64,000 nucleotides of DNA from CAXBDP01 sp963974465 (GCA_049340005.1 JBMPIY010000011.1); one strand, 5' to 3'; shown: positions 43,802 to 53,351, counted from the stretch's first letter. Notes: a model not told the origin generated them from the letters alone. Translations and numbers: made by a program.

Positions 43802-44428
43802 ATGAAGTTATTAGATTATAATGGTTGGGAAAACATGGAGTCCATGTTTCGTCGCAACTTATTCAACTCCTTAGGTGGATTTAAAAGTCTCGCACTAATT
43901 GGAACAAAGAGCGCGGGAGGAATAACAAATCTTGCTCCTTTTAGTCAGATTATACATATTGGAGCAAACCCACCGTTTACAGGCATTTTATTCAGACCAC
44001 ATACGGTTCAAAGAGACACACTTGAGAATATACTTGACACCAAACACTTCACTATAAACCATGTTCATGTGGACATCCTTTTGCAAGCACATCATACTGC
44101 TGCACGTTGGGAATCTTCTGAATTTGAAGGTGTAGGATTGGAGGAAGAGTATCTTGATAATTTCCAGAGCCCATTCGTAAAATCAAGTAAAATCAAATGG
44201 GCATGTGAATTTGTAGAACGCCAAGATATTAAAGTAAATGGCACTATTTTAATCATAGGTGCTATCAAACAAATTTACGTTCCGGAAGCATACGTTGCTA
44301 AAGATGGCTTTATCGATTTACAAGCTGCCGGCAGTTTAACTTCCAACGGGTTAGATGCTTACTATAAAACTGATTTGGTTGATCGATTGAGCTACCCAAA
44401 ACCAGATACCCTCCCGCATTCGATTTAA
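43802..44428 (+). CDS. Flavin reductase-like (FMN-binding split-barrel) protein
   Basis: A 208-residue protein of the flavin reductase-like family. FKSLALIGTKSAGGITNLAPFSQIIHIGANPPFTGILFRP is the FMN-binding part, split here by segment (LALIGT, NLAPFS, PPFTGILF), and HFTINHVH follows. Such proteins reduce free flavin or bind FMN in oxygenase systems. It sits 3 bases after a hypothetical gene, so they are probably co-transcribed. A partner oxygenase is not seen. Confidence 0.82.
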   Translation: MKLLDYNGWENMESMFRRNLFNSLGGFKSLALIGTKSAGGITNLAPFSQIIHIGANPPFTGILFRPHTVQRDTLENILDTKHFTINHVHVDILLQAHHTAARWESSEFEGVGLEEEYLDNFQSPFVKSSKIKWACEFVERQDIKVNGTILIIGAIKQIYVPEAYVAKDGFIDLQAAGSLTSNGLDAYYKTDLVDRLSYPKPDTLPHSI

Positions 44429-44729
44429 AATGCACTAGTCAAAATCTTGCTTGAGCTACACGAAACTAGTCTGTATTGCGAAAAATCTAAGATTTTTAGC
44501 AATACTTAGTTACCAGTAGATCATGCCATTATCACTCATACACATGCGGATCCGACAGAAGACTTAGTCCTATTATATAATTGTTCCTATAAATTAAATT
44601 CTCAGGAATTTGAGGAGCTAAAATTCGCTAGTATTTGCTAGAAGAAATATGAATGCAATTGTCCTAAATCCTAAATACCAGACTAGAAATTCATATTTTA
44701 TAATTTACTTGCAGTAGAAAATAAGTTCT
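44429..44729. other. 301-bp gap with a long near-perfect hairpin
   Basis: At 44473-44505 a 33-nt sequence reads GTATTGC-g-AAAAATCT-a-AGATTTTT-a-GCAATAC: 15 of 16 base pairs match around a single central base. It lies 44 bases after the flavin reductase stop and has no T-run, so it is not a standard terminator. The rest of the gap is AT-rich without a gene. Confidence 0.45.
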
Positions 44730-45578
44730 ATGCGAGGGTACCGCTTTTCTCTATTTCTGCTTTGCGCAATTGTCGTCTTGGCAATTGTACTATTTATCAA
44801 TTGCAGCCCTACTACAAGTTCGAGTGCTTCCACTAGCAGTATCGTCGCCATCCCTCCTACTTCTTTCGACTTATCATCTGTTCCTGAGGCTTATCAAAAT
44901 TACAGCCCTTTACCAATCGCTAAGGAATACGTTTTTGATTATAAAGGATTCATTTTGGAGTTTGATACTAGCACTCGCAATGCTACTTGGGTTTGCTATA
45001 TGCTTTGCCGGGCACAACTAGGCGATGGTGTTGAGCGCTCTAGCAATTTCAGAATGGAAAATCGGTTAGGAGATTTAAGTCCGCGTGACACAGAATACAG
45101 AAATAGTGGATATGATAGAGGGCATTTGGCACCTGCTGCTGATATGTCTTTCAGCTCGCAAAGCATGTATGACAGCTTTTACTTAACAAATGTATCCCCA
45201 CAGTTGCCTTCGTTCAACAGAGGTATTTGGAAACAATTGGAAGAGCAGATTAGAGATTTTGCCATCGAAAAAGATACCATTTGGGTGGTGACAGGTCCGG
45301 TTTTGAAAGAGGGCTTGGCGAAAATGGGCAATACCAATATTAGTGTACCTGAGTTGTTTTATAAGGTAATATATAAGCCAAATAATGCGGGAGGAGGTCA
45401 AGGAATTGCCTTTTTGATGAGAAACGAAGCCGGGTCAAATCCATTGACTAGTTATGCAGTAAATATTGATAGTATAGAAGCTCTTACAAATCACAATTTC
45501 TTTCCACTTCTCAGGAATCAGCAAGAGCGACAAATTGAAAGCGCTTTCGACGTATATTATTGGTTTTCAGAAGATTAA
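44730..45578 (+). CDS. Exported DNA/RNA non-specific endonuclease
   Basis: A 282-residue NUC1/EndA-type nuclease. The N-terminus is a membrane anchor or lipoprotein signal (LFINCS, Cys 25). The active site YDRGHLAPAADM (DRGH motif, His about 132) and the metal-binding Asn in TNVSPQLPSFNRGIWKQLE are intact. Such enzymes digest extracellular nucleic acid for nutrient gain or biofilm turnover. Convergent with the alpha/beta-hydrolase-OsmC gene. Confidence 0.9.
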   Translation: MRGYRFSLFLLCAIVVLAIVLFINCSPTTSSSASTSSIVAIPPTSFDLSSVPEAYQNYSPLPIAKEYVFDYKGFILEFDTSTRNATWVCYMLCRAQLGDGVERSSNFRMENRLGDLSPRDTEYRNSGYDRGHLAPAADMSFSSQSMYDSFYLTNVSPQLPSFNRGIWKQLEEQIRDFAIEKDTIWVVTGPVLKEGLAKMGNTNISVPELFYKVIYKPNNAGGGQGIAFLMRNEAGSNPLTSYAVNIDSIEALTNHNFFPLLRNQQERQIESAFDVYYWFSED

Positions 45579-45592
45579 AATAAAATATCAAC

Positions 45593-46816
45593 TTACTTAT
45601 CTTCCATCAAGCTGGTTTTCACACTTACTTTTGAGTGAAGTGTTTTATGTACAGGGCACTTATCGGCAATTTCCAACAGTCGTTTCTTTTGGCTTTCATC
45701 CAATTCACCTTCCAGTTTTATAAAACAATCGAAACTGTCAATTTTGCTATCTGCTTCCTCCACGTTTGCACAATCATCACAATGGCGTTTACCGTGATCT
45801 ACATGAACTTCCACATTGCTCAAATTCCATTTTTTACGGTCTGCATACATTCGCAGTGTCATGGCTTTGCAAGTTGCCAGTGAAGCCGCTAACAAATCAT
45901 AAGGCGTGGGACCAGCATTATTGCCACCAACAGATTCAGGCTCATCGGCCAATAGAAAATGAGTACCTGCTTTTACTTGCGTGAGAAATTTCTCCGCACT
46001 ATCCCCTAAAACTGCCGCAGCTTGATGATCAGAATCTGGACCTTCTTCGGCTCCATAATCCAAGTATCGTCTTGACCAAGTAGCTATTAAACTACCTAAA
46101 TAAAGGCTATCCTTTTTATTTCCCAACAAATGATCTGCTCCATCCAAGCTGATAAAGCTTTTGGGGTGGTGTGCAGCTTCATAAAGCTGGGCTGCGTTTT
46201 TAATATCTACAATTTTATCTTGTGGCGAATGAGCTATCAGAATAGATTTTCTTAATTTCTTTAGAACCTTCTCTAAACTGTGATCTTCCAAATCGTCAAG
46301 GAATTGCTTTTTCACCATAAAATCCCGCCCGCCTATATTCACTTTCGCTTTCCCGTTAGCCTCAATATCCTCCTTCTTGTCTTTAAGTAAATGCTGCACG
46401 TGAGTTGGGTCAGCCGGAGCGCCAATAGCAACCAAAGCTTGAATCGAATTAATTTTGCTAGCTGCAAATACAGCCGCTGCTCCACCAAGAGAATGGCCAA
46501 TAATTAAAGTTGGTGATTGATAATTAGCTTCCAAAAAATCGGCAGCAGCAATTAGGTCATCTACATTGGTTGTGAAATTGGTGTCTGCAAACTCGCCTTC
46601 ACTTTCGCCAAGACCTGTGAAATCAAAACTAAGTACGCCAAAACCTTGCTGAGTAAGTGCTAAGCTTATATTCCGAACGGCTTGAAAATTTTTATTGCAC
46701 GTAAAACAATGTGCAAAAATTGCGAAATTATGAGGTCTACTACCAATTGGTAATTCGATATAGGCTACAAGTTTTTCGCCTTTGCCATTCTCGAATATCT
46801 TCTTTTCTCTGTTCAT
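45593..46816 (-). CDS. Alpha/beta hydrolase - OsmC fusion protein
   Basis: A 407-residue two-domain protein. Residues about 1-255 are an alpha/beta hydrolase with IIGHSLGGAAA (nucleophile Ser about 107), HSPQDKIV (Asp) and DGADHLLG (His). Residues about 265-407 are OsmC-like, with PYDLLAASLATCKAMTLRMYADRK (reactive Cys) and DKCPVHKTL (second Cys), the peroxidatic pair for organic hydroperoxides. This fusion is known in many bacteria. Likely cytosolic and active in peroxide or thioester metabolism. Confidence 0.92.
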   Translation of the reverse strand: MNREKKIFENGKGEKLVAYIELPIGSRPHNFAIFAHCFTCNKNFQAVRNISLALTQQGFGVLSFDFTGLGESEGEFADTNFTTNVDDLIAAADFLEANYQSPTLIIGHSLGGAAAVFAASKINSIQALVAIGAPADPTHVQHLLKDKKEDIEANGKAKVNIGGRDFMVKKQFLDDLEDHSLEKVLKKLRKSILIAHSPQDKIVDIKNAAQLYEAAHHPKSFISLDGADHLLGNKKDSLYLGSLIATWSRRYLDYGAEEGPDSDHQAAAVLGDSAEKFLTQVKAGTHFLLADEPESVGGNNAGPTPYDLLAASLATCKAMTLRMYADRKKWNLSNVEVHVDHGKRHCDDCANVEEADSKIDSFDCFIKLEGELDESQKKRLLEIADKCPVHKTLHSKVSVKTSLMEDK

Positions 46817-46974
46817 CCTTTAGATTAATTGTTATCTCCAATATAGGGTTTTAAAAATCATTTTAAACAAGGTTTGCAATAATTCGAAAAAGCATTTTTT
46901 TCTTTAAGGAATTGATTTTCCATTATATTTTTTATATTTAAAAACACATATTATTCTAATAACTAACAAAAATC

Positions 46975-47244
46975 ATGGAAAACCTTAATCCAAACACCAA
47001 CATGCAAGATTTTCGTAACAGCCCTCTAACTGTAGGCGATTGGTTTGTCACTCTGCTTATTACATTTATCCCTATTGTAAATGTGATAATGTATTTTGTA
47101 TGGGCTTTTTCGGATAGTACAAATCATAGCAAACGAAACTTTGCCAAAGCAGCATTACTATGGGTAGCTATAGGCATCGTTCTTTATACGATCTTTTTTA
47201 TGATAATGGGAGTTGCCTTTTTTGGCAGGATGATTAATAACTAA
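46975..47244 (+). CDS. Small two-span membrane protein
   Basis: An 89-residue protein with two hydrophobic helices (VTLLITFIPIVNVIMYFVWAF and LLWVAIGIVLYTIFFMIMGVAF) joined by a polar loop SDSTNHSKRNFAK. The pattern is common in small Bacteroidota membrane proteins without assigned function. Monocistronic, with an AT-rich upstream region. Confidence 0.7.
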   Translation: MENLNPNTNMQDFRNSPLTVGDWFVTLLITFIPIVNVIMYFVWAFSDSTNHSKRNFAKAALLWVAIGIVLYTIFFMIMGVAFFGRMINN

Positions 47245-47341
47245 ACAAAGCTTATTTGATCTTAAATATACTTTGATCTTTTAATACTGACTAAAATCGC
47301 TTAACATTGAATGCTTGTTTCAATCTTGACAAGAACTCTTG

Positions 47342-48742
47342 ATGTTAAATAATTTTTTCGATAGGCTTTGGGTAGACCCAAAGGAGTTAGTATTCCTTGA
47401 AAAGGAGGTAAATACGCTTAATTTAAAGCGTATTTACCTCCTTTCGATTTTAGGTTTGCCTCTTGCTATAATTCATATTATTGTTTTTGGCTATGATTTA
47501 TCAGAAGCAACTGATGAGAAGTATTATTGGCAATTAGGAATCGTTCTTAATAACATTTTCACCTTTATTTTTCTATCAGTTGTAGCAATACTATCAAAAA
47601 AATTTCACCGAGAATCCGCTACGAAAGACAGATCCAACGCTTCAAGAATATTGATCTGGTCAAGTTTTATTATTTTACTTTGTTTGGGATCTGTGGTTGT
47701 CGGAATAGATCAAGCTATTACACCATCGATTACTCCTTTTCTAGTAGCTTGTACAGTTGCATCTATTGTTTTTCTAGTAAAACCACGTTACTCCATTATC
47801 GGTTTTCTTTTTGGATTTTTGGTGTTTTATCTGATTTTAGTTCAAACCCAGCCCAATCCGGATATTAGACTTTCAAACATTGTGAATGGTATCACTTCAA
47901 TATGTATTGGAATTGGTATTTCGATGGTGATGTGGTTTGGAAATATGGAGAGACTGCAACAGCAAAGAACCATCGCTTTACAAAAAGCCGAACTCGAAAA
48001 GAATTATGATATACTGGTAGAAAATGCCAAACAACTAGAAGAAGCAAACGAAACCAAGGACAAGTTCTTCTCAATTGTAACACATGATATCAAGTCACCA
48101 TTGGCTGGAATAATTGGCGCATTGAATTTGGTGAAGGAAAGCAGCAATAAAGAAGAATTATTGTTTCATGATGGATTCTTAGAGTTAATTTACCAAAGTT
48201 CAGCACGAACAGAGCGGCTATTGGATAATCTTGTACTTTGGTCGCAAAGCCAAACCAATCGACTGGTATTCAATCCTATCACAATCAACATTGCTGATTT
48301 GCTTCAAGAAAACCTTCAATTACAGGAAGCTACCATTGTAAATAAAGAAATCAAAATCACAAATGCATTTTCTGAAAAGGACTTTGTGAATGGAGACAAA
48401 GAAATGATTAATGCTATTTTCAGAAATTTACTATCAAATGCTATCAAATTCACTCCTCGTAGTGGCCAAATTTTCTTAAACTCAAAAATAATTAAAGTTG
48501 GTGATCGTCAAATGCTGCAGATTGAGGTTCGAGATTCAGGCGTTGGGATGACAAAAAAACAGATTAATGATTTGCTACAAATAAAATCTTCCCTAACTAC
48601 GGAAGGTACCGAGATGGAATTGGGAACAGGTTTGGGATTAATGATTTGCAAGGAGTTTATTGGAAAGCATCAAGGGGAATTGATTATTGAAAGTGAATTA
48701 GGCGTTGGAAGTAGCTTCATCTTCTCATTGCCATTGATATGA
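47342..48742 (+). CDS. Membrane sensor histidine kinase
   Basis: A 466-residue kinase. The N-terminal half has about six membrane helices (residues 32-205) without a large periplasmic domain, as in 7TM-like sensors. A short coiled coil leads to HisKA with FSIVTHDIKSPLAGI (His about 248) and HATPase with NLLSNAIKF, DSGVGMT and GTGLGLMICKE. No regulator gene is adjacent. Codons 21-35 contain a perfect 19-bp inverted repeat. Start is the ATG at 47342 (a TTG directly precedes it). Confidence 0.9.
   Translation: MLNNFFDRLWVDPKELVFLEKEVNTLNLKRIYLLSILGLPLAIIHIIVFGYDLSEATDEKYYWQLGIVLNNIFTFIFLSVVAILSKKFHRESATKDRSNASRILIWSSFIILLCLGSVVVGIDQAITPSITPFLVACTVASIVFLVKPRYSIIGFLFGFLVFYLILVQTQPNPDIRLSNIVNGITSICIGIGISMVMWFGNMERLQQQRTIALQKAELEKNYDILVENAKQLEEANETKDKFFSIVTHDIKSPLAGIIGALNLVKESSNKEELLFHDGFLELIYQSSARTERLLDNLVLWSQSQTNRLVFNPITINIADLLQENLQLQEATIVNKEIKITNAFSEKDFVNGDKEMINAIFRNLLSNAIKFTPRSGQIFLNSKIIKVGDRQMLQIEVRDSGVGMTKKQINDLLQIKSSLTTEGTEMELGTGLGLMICKEFIGKHQGELIIESELGVGSSFIFSLPLI
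47401..47444. repeat. Perfect 19-bp inverted repeat inside the kinase coding region
   Basis: AAAGGAGGTAAATACGCTT (47401-47419), 6-base loop AATTTA, and its exact reverse complement (47426-47444). It starts 59 bases after the kinase ATG and keeps the reading frame. Long perfect stems are rarely tolerated in coding sequence, so it may act as mRNA structure, terminator-like element or protein site. Confidence 0.8.
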
Positions 48743-48915
48743 GAGCAAGCCGATAAATTGTTTCATTAATTGTTTTGTCAAAAAAGCAATTAGGCCGAAG
48801 AAAATGATCAAAACCAAGTCAATTTTTCAACAAGCGTCATAATACCACATATCAACTAATTAACCCCATAATATTTGATTTCAAATCCACTTTCAATATC
48901 TTAATCGCTTGTAAG

Positions 48916-48929
48916 AACTTGATCAAGTT
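48916..48929. promoter_or_regulatory. 14-bp palindrome before the SnoaL-kinase operon
   Basis: AACTTGATCAAGTT is a perfect palindrome 34 bases before the ATG at 48964. Possible operator; no regulator known. The rest of 48743-48963 holds no gene. Confidence 0.3.
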
Positions 48930-48963
48930 ATATCACTAGCTTTTTAACCGATTTTCAAAGCCT

Positions 48964-50286
48964 ATGAATTCGAAAAAGAAAGAATTGTTAGATAAGACTC
49001 ATAAGAATTTTCTGAGTTCTATGCTATTGGAATTCCCGCAAGAGCGAATTGGTGAACTTGTGGTGGAGGATGTAATGGGCTACGGTACCACAATCGATGA
49101 AAAAATGTTTGGGGTGAAGGCACTGCAATCAATTATTCAAAGGCAAATTGATCAAAGCACTGATTTGCAATTAGATCATGAAGTAAAAGAAGTTTACCGC
49201 AGGTACAATGAAACAGAAAATATAGCTGTAATTGTAGGTGAGGTTAATATTATTTTGAAATCGCATGACGGTGATAATGAGCTCAAGGTAAGAGTAAGTA
49301 CAGTTTTAGAATATTTTGATACTAATTGGAAAGTGATTCACTGGCATGCTTCGGTGGCAACTGATTCGGAAAACGACACTTGGCACTTACAAGAATGGAA
49401 AAAGAAACAAGCAGAACTTGAGCGATTGGTTGCTGAAAAGACAAAAGAACTCAACCAATCTTTAGAGGAATTGAAAGCAGCGCAAGAGCAGCTTATTCAA
49501 CAAGAAAAACTTGCTTCACTTGGACAACTTACAGCTGGAATTGCTCATGAAATAAAGAACCCGCTAAACTTTGTTAATAACTTCTCAGACTTGAGTATTG
49601 AGCTTTTAGATGAAGCATTTGTGGAGTTAGAATCGATAGATGATTCTGATGCAAAGGAAGAAATCATTGATTTGCTCAATGATGTGAAAGCAAATTTGGA
49701 AAAGATTAATCAGCACGGAACAAGAGCTGATGGAGTGGTAAAATCCATGCTTTTGCATAGCCGTGGTGGAAGTGGCACTGTGGAGCCAACTAGCCTAAAT
49801 CCCCTAATCAAAGAATATGTGAACTTAGCATTTCATGGGATGCGCGCTAGCAAATCACCCATCAATGTAAAGATCGATTTAGACTTAGATGAGAGTATTG
49901 ACAAAATATCAATTAATTCAGAGGATTTTAGTAGGTTGGTGCTTAATTTCTGTAAAAATGCATTTGATGCAATGCATGAAAAAATAATTAAGCTAAATGA
50001 CAAAGACTATCTGCCAACATTAATAATTACCTCCCGCCTCGATGAAAATGGGCTCTTTGTAGCATTTGAAGATAATGGGCCCGGTATTCCTGATGATATT
50101 AAAAACAAAATACTTTTACCTTTCTTTACCACCAAAAAAGGAACGGATGGCACTGGACTTGGTTTGAGTCTTACGAATGATATTGTAAAGGCACATGGCG
50201 GAACGCTAAATATCTTAACTGAAGTTGATAAATTCACCAGATTTGAAGTTCGGATTCCTTCAAACAACAAAACAAGCTATGTATGA
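48964..50286 (+). CDS. Soluble histidine kinase with N-terminal SnoaL/NTF2-like domain
   Basis: A 440-residue kinase without membrane helices. Residues about 1-140 resemble the SnoaL/NTF2-like fold (IAVIVGEVNIILKS, VSTVLEYFDTNWKVIHWHAS), a likely small-ligand sensor. A coiled coil follows (about 145-185), then GQLTAGIAHEIKNPLNFV (His about 195) and HATPase with NFCKNAFDAM, DNGPGIP and GTGLGLSLTNDI. The stop overlaps the next receiver gene by 4 bases, and a receiver-cyclase gene follows, giving a three-gene signalling operon. Confidence 0.88.
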   Translation: MNSKKKELLDKTHKNFLSSMLLEFPQERIGELVVEDVMGYGTTIDEKMFGVKALQSIIQRQIDQSTDLQLDHEVKEVYRRYNETENIAVIVGEVNIILKSHDGDNELKVRVSTVLEYFDTNWKVIHWHASVATDSENDTWHLQEWKKKQAELERLVAEKTKELNQSLEELKAAQEQLIQQEKLASLGQLTAGIAHEIKNPLNFVNNFSDLSIELLDEAFVELESIDDSDAKEEIIDLLNDVKANLEKINQHGTRADGVVKSMLLHSRGGSGTVEPTSLNPLIKEYVNLAFHGMRASKSPINVKIDLDLDESIDKISINSEDFSRLVLNFCKNAFDAMHEKIIKLNDKDYLPTLIITSRLDENGLFVAFEDNGPGIPDDIKNKILLPFFTTKKGTDGTGLGLSLTNDIVKAHGGTLNILTEVDKFTRFEVRIPSNNKTSYV

Positions 50287-50660
50287 AAATACTAATTGTA
50301 GATGACGAAAAAGATGTGGAAATGCTCTTTCGTCAAAAGTTTAGAAAGGAATTGAAGATGTATGATTTGGAGCTCGTATTTGCCTTTTCTGGTGATGATG
50401 CATTGGAAATTCTTGGCAGCACTAATCCACCTGAAATCATGTATATATTTTCGGACATAAATATGCCTGGAATGACAGGTTTAGAATTACTTGAAAATGT
50501 AAAGGATAAATATCCTCAAATTGTAGTCAGTATGATTTCAGCATATGGTGATAGTGACAATTTTAATAGAGCAATGAACTCAGGAGCAAAAGGATTTTTC
50601 ACAAAACCAATTGATTTTGAATCCCTTAAAAAGGAAATATTAGACCTTATACAAAAATAA
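50283..50660 (+). CDS. Single-domain response regulator
   Basis: A 125-residue CheY-like receiver: ILIVDDEKDVEML, phospho-Asp about 58 in YIFSDINMPG, MISAYGD and FFTKPID. No output domain. It lies between the SnoaL kinase (4-base overlap) and the receiver-cyclase (11-base gap), so it probably competes with or relays to the cyclase receiver. Confidence 0.94.
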   Translation: MKILIVDDEKDVEMLFRQKFRKELKMYDLELVFAFSGDDALEILGSTNPPEIMYIFSDINMPGMTGLELLENVKDKYPQIVVSMISAYGDSDNFNRAMNSGAKGFFTKPIDFESLKKEILDLIQK

Positions 50661-50671
50661 TTTTTGAAACT

Positions 50672-51715
50672 ATGGCAAAGATAATGGTGGTGGATGATGA
50701 GCCAGATTTAGAAATTTTAATTAAACAGCGGTTTCGGAAAAAAATAAGAGAAAATTTATACGACTTTGTTTTCGCTGCAAATGGAAGAGAGGCTTTAGAA
50801 AAATTAGCTGAAAATCCGGATATAGACTTAATACTAAGCGATATAAATATGCCTGAAATGGATGGGCTCACTTTACTATCGCATGTAAACGAAAAAAGCT
50901 CCCTTTTAAAATCTGTCATTATCTCTGCCTATGGAGACATGGAAAATATCCGGGTTGCGATGAACCGTGGTGCATTCGACTTTATTACAAAACCCGTAGA
51001 TTTCAAAGATTTGGAAATAACCATTGAAAGAACAATGGTGCATATTGATCATTTGAAAGGAACCATGAAGGCCATCAAAGAAAATGACATCCTTAAGATG
51101 TATGTAGATGAAACAGTATTGAATTTCATGGGAGGAAGAGAATTTACCAACTCCCTATTCGAAAATGAAATTGTTAATGGAACTGTTGCATTTATAGATA
51201 TTTGCGGATTTACTTCTATCAGCGAAACGCAATCTCCGGACAAAGTCGTTGAATTGCTCAATGATTATTTCGATGTAATGGTGAAGGAGATAATTGAGCA
51301 AAATGGCATAGTTGATAAGTTTTTGGGTGATGCAATTATGGCCGTATTTAAAGGAGATTTTCATCTTGATAGAGCAATTGAAGCCTGTGTGAAAATAAGG
51401 AATGCTGTCGATTTAATTTCCAGTGAGTCTGGTGAAGGACTTGACTATAAACCCAAAGTTTCGATAGGAATCAATAGTGGTGAAATGGTATCCGGAAATA
51501 TTGGCTCTTCCACATTGAAACGATTGGATTACACGGTGATTGGAGATGTGGTGAATGTTGCTGCCCGATTACAAGCGGCCGCAAGTGTTGGTCAAATACT
51601 TATTACAGCAGAAAACTATGAAATCGTAAAAGATTCATTTTCCTGTACTAGGATTGGTGAAATCGCTGTCAAAAATAAAAAAGCACCTCTTGTAATCTAT
51701 GAGGTTGTCAATTAA
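50672..51715 (+). CDS. Response regulator with class III adenylate/guanylate cyclase output
   Basis: A 347-residue protein. Receiver at about 1-120 (IMVVDDEPDLEIL, phospho-Asp about 57 in LILSDINMP, ISAYGD, FITKPVD), a short linker, then a class III cyclase at about 165-345. Metal-binding Asp residues are in TVAFIDICGFTSISE and DKFLGDAIMAVF; LDYTVIGDVVNVAARLQ carries the Asp typical of the adenylate-specifying Lys/Asp pair and the transition-state Asn/Arg. Phosphorylation by the upstream kinase probably switches cyclic nucleotide synthesis, more likely cAMP than cGMP. Confidence 0.92.
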   Translation: MAKIMVVDDEPDLEILIKQRFRKKIRENLYDFVFAANGREALEKLAENPDIDLILSDINMPEMDGLTLLSHVNEKSSLLKSVIISAYGDMENIRVAMNRGAFDFITKPVDFKDLEITIERTMVHIDHLKGTMKAIKENDILKMYVDETVLNFMGGREFTNSLFENEIVNGTVAFIDICGFTSISETQSPDKVVELLNDYFDVMVKEIIEQNGIVDKFLGDAIMAVFKGDFHLDRAIEACVKIRNAVDLISSESGEGLDYKPKVSIGINSGEMVSGNIGSSTLKRLDYTVIGDVVNVAARLQAAASVGQILITAENYEIVKDSFSCTRIGEIAVKNKKAPLVIYEVVN

Positions 51716-51736
51716 TTAGTTATAACTGGATATTGA

Positions 51737-52624
51737 ATGAAGATTGAAAAAAGTGTCAAATGGAAATCAATTTTTGCACTGAGATCCATTATGTATACGC
51801 TACTTGGTGTGTTTCTGGCAATTATTGGTCTGCAAGGTTTTATGATTCCTAATAATTTTCTTGATGGCGGCGTGACTGGAATTTCCATTCTAGTCACAGG
51901 CTTTGCAGATATACACATAAGCATATTATTGATAGTAATTAATCTCCCCTTTGTGTTTATCGGGTACAAAAAAATCGGAAGAGCCTTCGGTATTCAAGCC
52001 TTAATAGCCATATTATTGTTGGCAGCCGGCATGTACTTTATTCAAATTCCACCATTTACCAGCGACAATGTACTCATTGCTGTATTTGGTGGCTTTTTCA
52101 TTGGTTTAGGCATTGGCTTTGTCATTCGTGGAGGTGGAGTAATCGATGGACTCGAAGTAATTGCTTATTACACACAAAAGAAATCAGCCTTTTCGTCAGG
52201 AGAAATAATTATGTTTCTGAACTCTCTTATCATTATGGGAGCCGCCTTCAAATTTGGTTTGGAAACAGCCATGTATTCTATCCTTGTATATTTTACTGCG
52301 ATGAAAACCTCAGACTATGTAGTCGATGGCTTTGAGGAATATACAGCACTCACTATTATTTCAGCGAAAGATCAGGAAGTTAAGTCGTTGATCGTAAATG
52401 AATTTGGAAAGGCTATTTCTGTATATAAAGGTGAAAGAGGATATTTACCCGGGAAATATCATATCAAAGCCGATGTAGATATTATTATGACTGTGGTGAC
52501 TCGGCTCGAAATTCACCGTATAAAAGAATCTGTAAACGAAATTGATCCGAAAGCATTTTTCTATGTGCAAAGCATCAAAGAAGTAAAAGGTGGTTTAGTA
52601 AAGAAAAAAGATGGAGAATTGTAA
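51737..52624 (+). CDS. YitT-family membrane protein
   Basis: A 295-residue protein with five to six membrane helices (residues about 15-185) including NNFLDGGVTGISIL and RGGGVIDGLEVIA, the YitT repeat motifs, and a C-terminal soluble DUF2179 domain (about 200-285) with TIISAKDQEV and GRGYLP-like ERGYLPGKYH. Function in this family is not settled. It is followed within 1 base by an HD-domain gene. Confidence 0.9.
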   Translation: MKIEKSVKWKSIFALRSIMYTLLGVFLAIIGLQGFMIPNNFLDGGVTGISILVTGFADIHISILLIVINLPFVFIGYKKIGRAFGIQALIAILLLAAGMYFIQIPPFTSDNVLIAVFGGFFIGLGIGFVIRGGGVIDGLEVIAYYTQKKSAFSSGEIIMFLNSLIIMGAAFKFGLETAMYSILVYFTAMKTSDYVVDGFEEYTALTIISAKDQEVKSLIVNEFGKAISVYKGERGYLPGKYHIKADVDIIMTVVTRLEIHRIKESVNEIDPKAFFYVQSIKEVKGGLVKKKDGEL

Positions 52625-52625
52625 A

Positions 52626-53213
52626 ATGGTGCATTTTGACAAGATATATAAAGATGTAATGGAGAGGCTCGATAAAAAGCTTCCGGTATGCTACACTTAT
52701 CATGATGCTGAACATACTCGCTATGTATTAGAAAAAGCAATACTAATCGCCGAAGCCGAAAATATCAGCCCTGAGCAAATGGTATTGGTAAAAACCGCAG
52801 CCTTATATCATGATATTGGCTACCTAATTGGTAGAATAAATCATGAAGAGCTAGGTTGCCAAACCGCCATTCAAGAGCTAAAGGACTTCAATTATTCTAA
52901 GGAAAGTATAGAGCTTGTCTGTGGGATGATTTCTGCAACCAAAATCCCACAAAATCCTAAAAACCATCTTGATCAAATTATTGCAGATGCAGATTTAGAA
53001 TATCTAGGCACTGACTTATTTGAACACGGAGGCAAAAAACTATACAGTGAATTGAAGTGTTTCAATCCATCGCTTAGCGAGGAAGAATGGGGTAAGATTC
53101 AAATATCCTTTCTAGAATCTCATAAATACCATACTAAATTTTGTATTGAGAATCGTGAATGGAAAAAGCAGGAAAACCTAGAAAAGCTCAAGTTGGAATA
53201 TGGCGGGAGGTAA
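52626..53213 (+). CDS. HD-domain metal-dependent phosphohydrolase
   Basis: About 195 residues, started at the ATG at 52626, one base after the YitT stop. The HD motif is clear: YHDAEHTRYV, AALYHDIGYL (His-Asp pair) and ADADLEYLG. Related proteins cleave nucleotides or cyclic nucleotides, which is notable near a cyclase gene, though the link is only positional. The last codons overlap a GCGGGAGG octamer ending directly before the stop. Confidence 0.87.
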   Translation: MVHFDKIYKDVMERLDKKLPVCYTYHDAEHTRYVLEKAILIAEAENISPEQMVLVKTAALYHDIGYLIGRINHEELGCQTAIQELKDFNYSKESIELVCGMISATKIPQNPKNHLDQIIADADLEYLGTDLFEHGGKKLYSELKCFNPSLSEEEWGKIQISFLESHKYHTKFCIENREWKKQENLEKLKLEYGGR

Positions 53214-53351
53214 AAAGATCTCTAACGAAATCTATTACCCCCATACAAAAACAATTTCCCACTTAATTGTTTATTAATTGTGTAGCCAAACCTAATTGGC
53301 TTTCTGCAACGTAAATGTATTGGTAACAACACTTATACCCTTAACACAATT

